This document shows, one piece after another, positions 60,065-64,000 of a DNA stretch of 64,000 nt. Below the pieces are notes generated by a model. That model had not been told where the DNA came from, did not search any database, and was given only the letters and a program-made list of their open reading frames with translations. The DNA comes from Nocardioides sp. (GTDB taxonomy: Bacteria; Actinomycetota; Actinomycetes; Propionibacteriales; Nocardioidaceae), in the NCBI RefSeq assembly GCF_030019515.1, contig NZ_JASEEQ010000018.1:22309-86308 (forward strand), in the 5' to 3' direction. Made by a program: the position numbers and the translations under genes. Positions within the stretch are counted from its first letter, which is position 1. Every line of letters starts with the position of its first letter.

Positions 60065-60375
60065 GAGGCGGCCCGGTGCAGGACGGCGGCGGCCGGGGTG
60101 ACGACCACGTCGTCGCCCTCCCCCCGGCCGGTCCCGTCGACGAGCAGGGCGTGGCCGGCCGCCTCCCGCGGCGGGAACAGCAGCGTGACCACCGGGTTGG
60201 CGGCGACGTTGGCGAGCGAGCCGCGTCCGGGGGCGGCGATCCGCAGCAGGCCGTCGGCGGGCACGGCCCGCACCGACACCGCCTTCACCCGCCCCTCCGT
60301 GGTGGTCAGCAGGTAGCCGCGGTCGAAGCCCGCGAGCGTCGTCGGGAGGTCGGCGAGGTCCACCGGGATGCTCAT
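60061..60375 (-). CDS. PPOX-class (F420/FMN-dependent) split-barrel protein
   Basis: 104 residues. FDRGYLLTTTEGRVKAVSV and GRGSLANVAANPVVTLLFPP are the split-barrel pattern of PPOX/FDOR proteins. Shorter than the family average (130-150), so it may be a minimal barrel. Overlaps the genes on both sides by 4 bp, so it is translationally coupled in the operon. Cofactor F420 or FMN unresolved. Confidence 0.82.
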   Translation of the reverse strand: MSIPVDLADLPTTLAGFDRGYLLTTTEGRVKAVSVRAVPADGLLRIAAPGRGSLANVAANPVVTLLFPPREAAGHALLVDGTGRGEGDDVVVTPAAAVLHRAAS

Positions 60376-61034
60376 GAGGTGAGGCTATCGACCCAGCGCT
60401 CGCCGGCCGGGCGGGTCCGGCCCGCACCGGCGGTGAGCTCGGCGACGAGGGCAGCGAGCCGCTCCTCCTCGCCCGGCGGCACCCCCAGCCGCAACGTGAC
60501 GTGGGCGCCGTACGCCGAGTCCAGCACCGCGACGCCCCGCGAGCGGAGCTCGCTCTCCACCCGGCCGGCGTCGGCGTGGCCGAGGTCGAGGACGTGCTCG
60601 CGCACCAGGCTGCGCCGCAGGGTCCCGGCCTCGGCCAGGCCGGCCCGGACGGCGTCGCCGTACGCCCGGACCAGCCCACCGGCGCCCAGCAGGGTGCCAC
60701 CGAACCAGCGGGTGACGACGGCGACCACGTCGCTGACCCCCGACTCGACGTGGCCGCGGAGCACCTCGAGCATCGGGGCGCCCGCGGTGCCTGCGGGCTC
60801 GCCGTCGTCGGAGGAGCGCTCGATCTCGCCCCCCGGGCCGAGCCCGCTCTGCCGGATCCGGAAGGCGGAGCAGTGGTGCCGGGCGTCCCAGTGCTCGCGG
60901 CGCAGCCGCTCGACGACCGCGCGGGCGGCGGTCTCGTCCTCGACCCGCTCGAGGGTGCACCGGAACCGGGAGCGCTTGACCTCGACCTCCGCCTCGGCGG
61001 CGCGCGCGATCGTCAGGTAGCTGTCGGTCGTCAC
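60372..61034 (-). CDS. YigZ / IMPACT family protein
   Basis: 220 residues from GTG 61034. EVEVKRSRFRCTLERVEDE, HHCSAFRIR, DDGEPAGTAGAPMLEVL and VTRWFGGTLLGAGGLVRAYGDA are the full YigZ signature. The C-terminal ferredoxin-like domain (about 145-210) resembles EF-G domain V. Related to eukaryotic IMPACT, a regulator of translation via GCN2; the bacterial role is unknown. Middle gene of the coupled operon. Confidence 0.93.
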   Translation of the reverse strand: MTTDSYLTIARAAEAEVEVKRSRFRCTLERVEDETAARAVVERLRREHWDARHHCSAFRIRQSGLGPGGEIERSSDDGEPAGTAGAPMLEVLRGHVESGVSDVVAVVTRWFGGTLLGAGGLVRAYGDAVRAGLAEAGTLRRSLVREHVLDLGHADAGRVESELRSRGVAVLDSAYGAHVTLRLGVPPGEEERLAALVAELTAGAGRTRPAGERWVDSLTS

Positions 61035-61810
61035 CACAGGCCCACCACCTCGCCGCCGATCCGCACCACGAACGCCGCGACGACGATCACGAAGAAGGCC
61101 CGCACGAACCCGGCGCCGCGCGCGACCGCGGTCCTGGCCCCGAGGTACCCGCCGACCAGGTTGCAGGCGCCCATCACCAGGCCGACGCGCCACACGACGG
61201 CACCCTGCGGCACGAACACGCACAGCGCCGCGAGGTTGGTGGCCCAGTTCGCGAGCCGCGCCTTCGCGGATGCCTCCAGGAAGCTGTAGCCGAGCAGGCC
61301 GACCAGCGTGATCACGAAGAAGCTGCCCGTGCCCGGGCCGAGCGCGCCGTCGTAGCACCCGATCGCCAGGCCGGTCAGCATCGCCGCCGCCGTGTGGCGA
61401 CGGCCGGCGAAGCGCAGCAGCGTCTCCTCGCCGAGCGTCGGGCGGAGCAGGACGTAGCCGCCCACGACGACCAGCGCCACCAGCACGATCGGCTGGAACG
61501 CCGCGCCGGGGATGTGGCTCGCGACCACCGCCCCGGCCGCCGACCCGGCGAAGGCGAAGAGCATCAACGGGCCGAAGGTGCGCGGGTCGGGCCGGATCCG
61601 GCGGTAGTACGTCGCGCTGCTCATCGTCGTGCCGCAGATCGAGGCCAGCTTGTTGGTGGCCAGCACCTGCACCGGAGCGGCGCCCGGGAGCCCGAGCAGG
61701 AGCGCCGGCAGCTGGATCAGGCCCCCACCGCCCACGACCGCGTCGACGAAGCCGGCCGCGAGGCCGGCGAGGCCCAGCAGCACGAGCACGGTGAGCGTCG
61801 GGTCGTCCAT
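61031..61810 (-). CDS. TSUP family transporter (TauE/SafE type)
   Basis: 259 residues from ATG 61810, about eight helices. LLGLAGLAAGFVDAVVGGGGL is the TSUP signature helix, repeated in the second half as ...MLTGLAIGCYDGALGPGTGSF. The family exports or imports organosulfonates, sulfite or related anions; substrate unassigned. First gene of the operon. Upstream 61811-61970 holds short CGGGAGCC direct repeats but no recognisable site. Confidence 0.9.
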   Translation of the reverse strand: MDDPTLTVLVLLGLAGLAAGFVDAVVGGGGLIQLPALLLGLPGAAPVQVLATNKLASICGTTMSSATYYRRIRPDPRTFGPLMLFAFAGSAAGAVVASHIPGAAFQPIVLVALVVVGGYVLLRPTLGEETLLRFAGRRHTAAAMLTGLAIGCYDGALGPGTGSFFVITLVGLLGYSFLEASAKARLANWATNLAALCVFVPQGAVVWRVGLVMGACNLVGGYLGARTAVARGAGFVRAFFVIVVAAFVVRIGGEVVGLW

Positions 61811-61970
61811 CGGCCTTCCAACGGCCTTCCATCGGTCGGGTAGCGAGCGGCAGCGAGCGTATCGGGGCGGCTCCACGTCTGTTCCCGGAGCCTTGTCCGG
61901 GAGCCCGCTCCGGGAGCCTGCTCCCGGAGCCGGCGGACCGATCCGCACGCCCCGGCCCTAGGGTCGAGGC

Positions 61971-62819
61971 GTGCGGATCGTCTCGTTGCTGCCCTCCACG
62001 ACCGAGATCCTGTTCGCGATCGGCGCGGGGTCCGACGTCGTCGGGGTCACCTTCGAGTGCGACTTCCCTCCCGAGGCCCGGTCCCGCACCGTGGTGTCGA
62101 CCTCGGCGATGCCGCCCGGGCTGACGCCGGCGGAGATCGATGCGTACGTCGTGGGCGCGATGTCTCGCGGAGAGGACCTGTACCACCTGGCCGCGGACGC
62201 GCTCGCGGGCCTCGACGCCGACCTGGTCGTCACCCAGGACCTGTGCGCGGTCTGCGCCGTCGACGTGTCCGTGGTCGACGACGCGCTGGCCCACCTGGGC
62301 TGCACCGCCGAGGTGCTCACGGTCGACCCGCACACCCTCGACGCGGTGCTCGACTCGATCCTCCTGCTCGGCCGCGTCACCGGGCGCACCGACGAGGCCA
62401 CGGCGCTGGTCGCCGCCCAGCGGGCCCGGCTCGCCGCGGTGGCCGAGCGCGTCGCCGGCCGGCCGCGGCCACGGGTGATGCTGCTCGAGTGGACCGACCC
62501 GCCGTACGCCCCCGGCCACTGGGTGCCGGAGATGATCGAGGCGGCGGGCGGCGTGGCCCTGCTCGGGAAGCCCGGCGCGCGGTCCGAGCGGGTGCTCTGG
62601 GAGCAGGTCGCAGCGAGCGCGCCCGACGTGGTCGTGGTCGCGCCCTGCGGCTACGACCTGGCCGGGGCGACCGCGCTGGCCGAGGAGCTCGTCGGTTCCG
62701 GGGTGCTGCCGGAGGGGGTGCCGGTGCACGCCGTCGACGCCAACGCCGCCTGGGCCCGGCCGGGGACCCGCCTGGTCGACGGCGTGGAGGAGCTGGCCCG
62801 GATCCTGCACCCGGCCTGA
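61971..62819 (+). CDS. Cobalamin-binding (BtuF-like) protein without signal peptide
   Basis: 282 residues from GTG 61971. RIVSLLPSTTEILFAIGAG is the periplasmic-binding-protein/BtuF start, then GVTFECDFPPEA and VLLEWTDPPYAPGHWVPEM. There is no signal peptide or lipobox; the fold begins at residue 2. Family members of this cytoplasmic type are often annotated as cobalamin-binding or ABC substrate-binding relatives; no btuCD genes or B12 riboswitch are nearby, so transport is not supported. Role uncertain. Confidence 0.85.
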   Translation: MRIVSLLPSTTEILFAIGAGSDVVGVTFECDFPPEARSRTVVSTSAMPPGLTPAEIDAYVVGAMSRGEDLYHLAADALAGLDADLVVTQDLCAVCAVDVSVVDDALAHLGCTAEVLTVDPHTLDAVLDSILLLGRVTGRTDEATALVAAQRARLAAVAERVAGRPRPRVMLLEWTDPPYAPGHWVPEMIEAAGGVALLGKPGARSERVLWEQVAASAPDVVVVAPCGYDLAGATALAEELVGSGVLPEGVPVHAVDANAAWARPGTRLVDGVEELARILHPA

Positions 62820-62838
62820 GCCCGCCGAGCCGGCTCCG

Positions 62839-63423
62839 TCAGGCGGCCGTCTGGTCCCAGGTGCGCACCAGGCGCAGGCCGGCGTCCCAGCCGGGCGCCC
62901 GGCCGCCGACCGGTGGTCCGAGCCCACCGACGTCGTGGCCGCTGCCGGCCAGCAGCCACGCGACGAACGCGTTGGAGTTCCACATCTCGCCGAGGCCGAG
63001 CTCGTCGCGGCCCCAGGTCAGCTCCGGGACCAGCGGCACCAGGGCGAGCAGGTGCACCGCGCGCATCGAGTCCGTGCGGACCAGCACCGGGCCACCGACG
63101 GCCGAGCCCGCGTCGGGGATCACGCCGTCGCGCCAGCGGCGTACCTCGTAGCGGAACAGGGCCGAGCGGCCCAGCCAGCGCAGGCCCACCGGGCCCGTCG
63201 CGACCACGCCTCGATCCTCGGCGACCCGGCTCCATGCCGGGGCCATCTCGATCACGTACGCCGCCGACCCGACCTCGACCTCCAGTGCCGCGTGGTACAG
63301 GTCGCACGGGCTGCGGTGCTCGCGGCGCGCGACCCACGCCTCGAAGAGCCGGCCGTTGCGCGCGACCACGCGTCCGCCGGCGCCGAGCGGCAGCCAGTAG
63401 ACGCGGACCCGCGCGTTCTCCAC
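62839..63423 (-). CDS. Hypothetical protein with a DosR-type promoter
   Basis: 194 residues from GTG 63423. Visible features: SPCDLYHAALEVEVGSAAYV with a Cys and a His, RYEVRRWRDGVIPD, and EMWNSNAFVAWLLAGSG. The Cys/His spacing with a later WNSN motif recalls permuted papain-like (NlpC/LRAT) folds, but I cannot assign it. A DosR-type palindrome is centred 42.5 bp upstream of the start, and there is no Shine-Dalgarno sequence. It is the only gene in this end of the window with such a box. Confidence 0.75.
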   Translation of the reverse strand: MENARVRVYWLPLGAGGRVVARNGRLFEAWVARREHRSPCDLYHAALEVEVGSAAYVIEMAPAWSRVAEDRGVVATGPVGLRWLGRSALFRYEVRRWRDGVIPDAGSAVGGPVLVRTDSMRAVHLLALVPLVPELTWGRDELGLGEMWNSNAFVAWLLAGSGHDVGGLGPPVGGRAPGWDAGLRLVRTWDQTAA

Positions 63424-63458
63424 GGGCCCATGGTCACGCCGGGCACCTCCGACCCCCA

Positions 63459-63472
63459 GGGTCCTTGGTCCC
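63459..63472 (-). promoter_or_regulatory. DosR-type box, outlying copy
   Basis: Plus-strand GGGTCCTTGGTCCC, one mismatch from the palindrome; centre 42.5 bp upstream of the hypothetical gene's GTG. Confidence 0.6.
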
Positions 63473-63505
63473 GGACTCGCTGTCCGGTGGGTTGAGGTGC
63501 ACTGC

Positions 63506-63531
63506 GGTGGTTGAGGAGCCTCGAAACCACC
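63506..63531. repeat. Interspersed palindrome GGTGGTT...AACCACC
   Basis: GGTGGTTGAGG and CCTCGAAACCACC form an imperfect stem. Same style as the GGTCGAG element at 46133; typical of intergenic repeats recalled from Nocardioides genomes. The rest of the 63424-63750 gap holds no further gene. Confidence 0.45.
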
Positions 63532-63689
63532 TGGCCGCTGAGGGCTGTGCTTCGGCTTCCGGCTGGCTGGTGGTTGCGGTTCTCGGCAGCTACGGGACAG
63601 GTGGGCGGGTGGTTGCCGCCTGCCTCCCGGCGCTCTGACCGACGCCTCGACGCTGACTGAACTTCGTCGAACTTCTTTCGCCACGCCTG

Positions 63690-63719
63690 TTGACTTTCCG
63701 AGCATATGTTTGATACTAT
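63690..63719 (+). promoter_or_regulatory. Sigma70-type promoter with an overlapping SOS-like box
   Basis: TTGACT (63690-63695), 18-bp spacer, TACTAT (63714-63719), the clearest promoter in the window. The spacer contains CCGAGC-ATAT-GTTTGA (63698-63713), three mismatches from the actinobacterial LexA box TCGAAC-N4-GTTCGA, in a position to occlude RNA polymerase. Confidence 0.6.
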
Positions 63720-63750
63720 GCTGGCACGCAACAGCTCTCGGGAGCCGCCC

Positions 63751-64000
63751 ATGACCGCCATGGCCCAGCCACGACACGTGGTCTCCCGCGCCCTGGCCCA
63801 GGTCCACGCCCTGCTCGACGAGATCACCGACACCTCGCTGTGGTCGATGGACCCCGCCGAGACCACGACCACGCTGGTCGAGGCCACCCGCGCGTGCGCC
63901 CGGGTCGCCGAGCTCGAGGCCCGGGTCGCCTCCCACGCAGCCACGGTGGAGGTCGCCGCACGCGACGGCGCGACCTCGTTGACGTGCTGGTGGGCCCACC
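63751..64000 (+). CDS. DUF222 / HNH endonuclease (13E12-type) protein, 3' end outside window
   Basis: The first 83 residues only; the frame is open at the window end. VSRALAQVHALLDEITDTSLWSMDPAETTTTLVEATRACARVAELEARV followed by DGATSLTCWWAH is the DUF222 N-terminal pattern. Complete relatives end in an HNH nuclease domain and occur in many copies in Nocardioides and mycobacteria (13E12 repeats). Some mycobacterial copies are DNA-damage-induced through LexA, consistent with the SOS-like promoter here. Function unknown; possibly mobile-element-like homing. Confidence 0.85.
   Translation, partial: MTAMAQPRHVVSRALAQVHALLDEITDTSLWSMDPAETTTTLVEATRACARVAELEARVASHAATVEVAARDGATSLTCWWAH

Noticed and set aside
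61811..61970. Cobalamin riboswitch before the BtuF-like gene
   Set aside because: No B12-box-like sequence; only short GGGAGCC-type repeats.

Overview
The window is about 70% GC actinobacterial chromosome. Several markers point to Nocardioidaceae, most likely Nocardioides or a close relative: mycothiol genes (mshC, mca), a DUF222/HNH (13E12-type) protein at the right end, many GTG starts, and short interspersed palindromes of the GGTGGTT...AACCACC kind. I see no tRNA, rRNA, phage, transposase or CRISPR array. Nearly all of the sequence is coded by about 60 genes, mostly in short overlapping operons.

Layout. 1-9.6 kb: end of a spermidine-synthase-like methyltransferase, fumC, a secreted transglycosylase-like protein, phoH (PhoH2), a cis-prenyltransferase, a hemolysin III/PAQR protein, a succinate-semialdehyde-type dehydrogenase and a DUF255 protein. 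9.7-13.4 kb: an ABC exporter next to a NarL-type two-component system. 13.5-17.3 kb: a small membrane protein, a polytopic membrane protein, mshC and a secreted phosphoesterase. 17.3-41.8 kb: a dormancy island (below). 41.8-46.1 kb: small membrane proteins, a methyltransferase, mca, a DUF4307 protein and greA. 46.2-51.4 kb: a four-gene metB-glmL-(AI-2E transporter)-ilvA operon. 51.5-64 kb: msrA, a TetR/esterase pair with a perfect operator, and various enzymes. It then has a four-gene coupled operon (TSUP transporter, YigZ, PPOX, VOC), a cobalamin-binding-like protein, a hypothetical protein and the start of a DUF222/HNH gene with an SOS-like promoter.

The centrepiece is 17.3-41.8 kb. It encodes a DosR/DevR-type response regulator and a DosS-like GAF-GAF kinase that keeps the heme-ligand histidine and distal tyrosine positions. 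Around them are the classes of gene controlled by DosR in mycobacteria: five tandem-domain universal stress proteins, three split-barrel flavin/pyridoxamine-oxidase-like proteins, an Acg-type nitroreductase, a CBS protein, a CtpF-like P-type ATPase, PPDK, an acyl-CoA synthetase fused to a GNAT domain, and a beta-CASP metallo-hydrolase. Most promoter gaps carry a 14-bp palindrome of the form GGGACCTTTGTCCC, matching the core of the mycobacterial DosR box. Inside the island is a four-gene run, flavodoxin / sulfide:quinone-reductase-like / TusE-DsrC-like / DsrE2-like, behind two such boxes. It looks like a hypoxia-controlled sulfane-sulfur handling module and is the most novel proposal here. Outlying boxes occur at 2.6 kb, 17.4 kb (gene-free gap, possible small RNA) and 63.46 kb (a hypothetical gene).

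The flanks, fumC-phoH-prenyltransferase-hemolysin III-DUF255 on the left and the small membrane protein-mca-DUF4307-greA-metB on the right, appear collinear with M. tuberculosis Rv1098c down to Rv1079, as I recall that gene order. The dormancy genes would then lie in the middle of an old conserved block, between the Rv1084 and Rv1083 equivalents.
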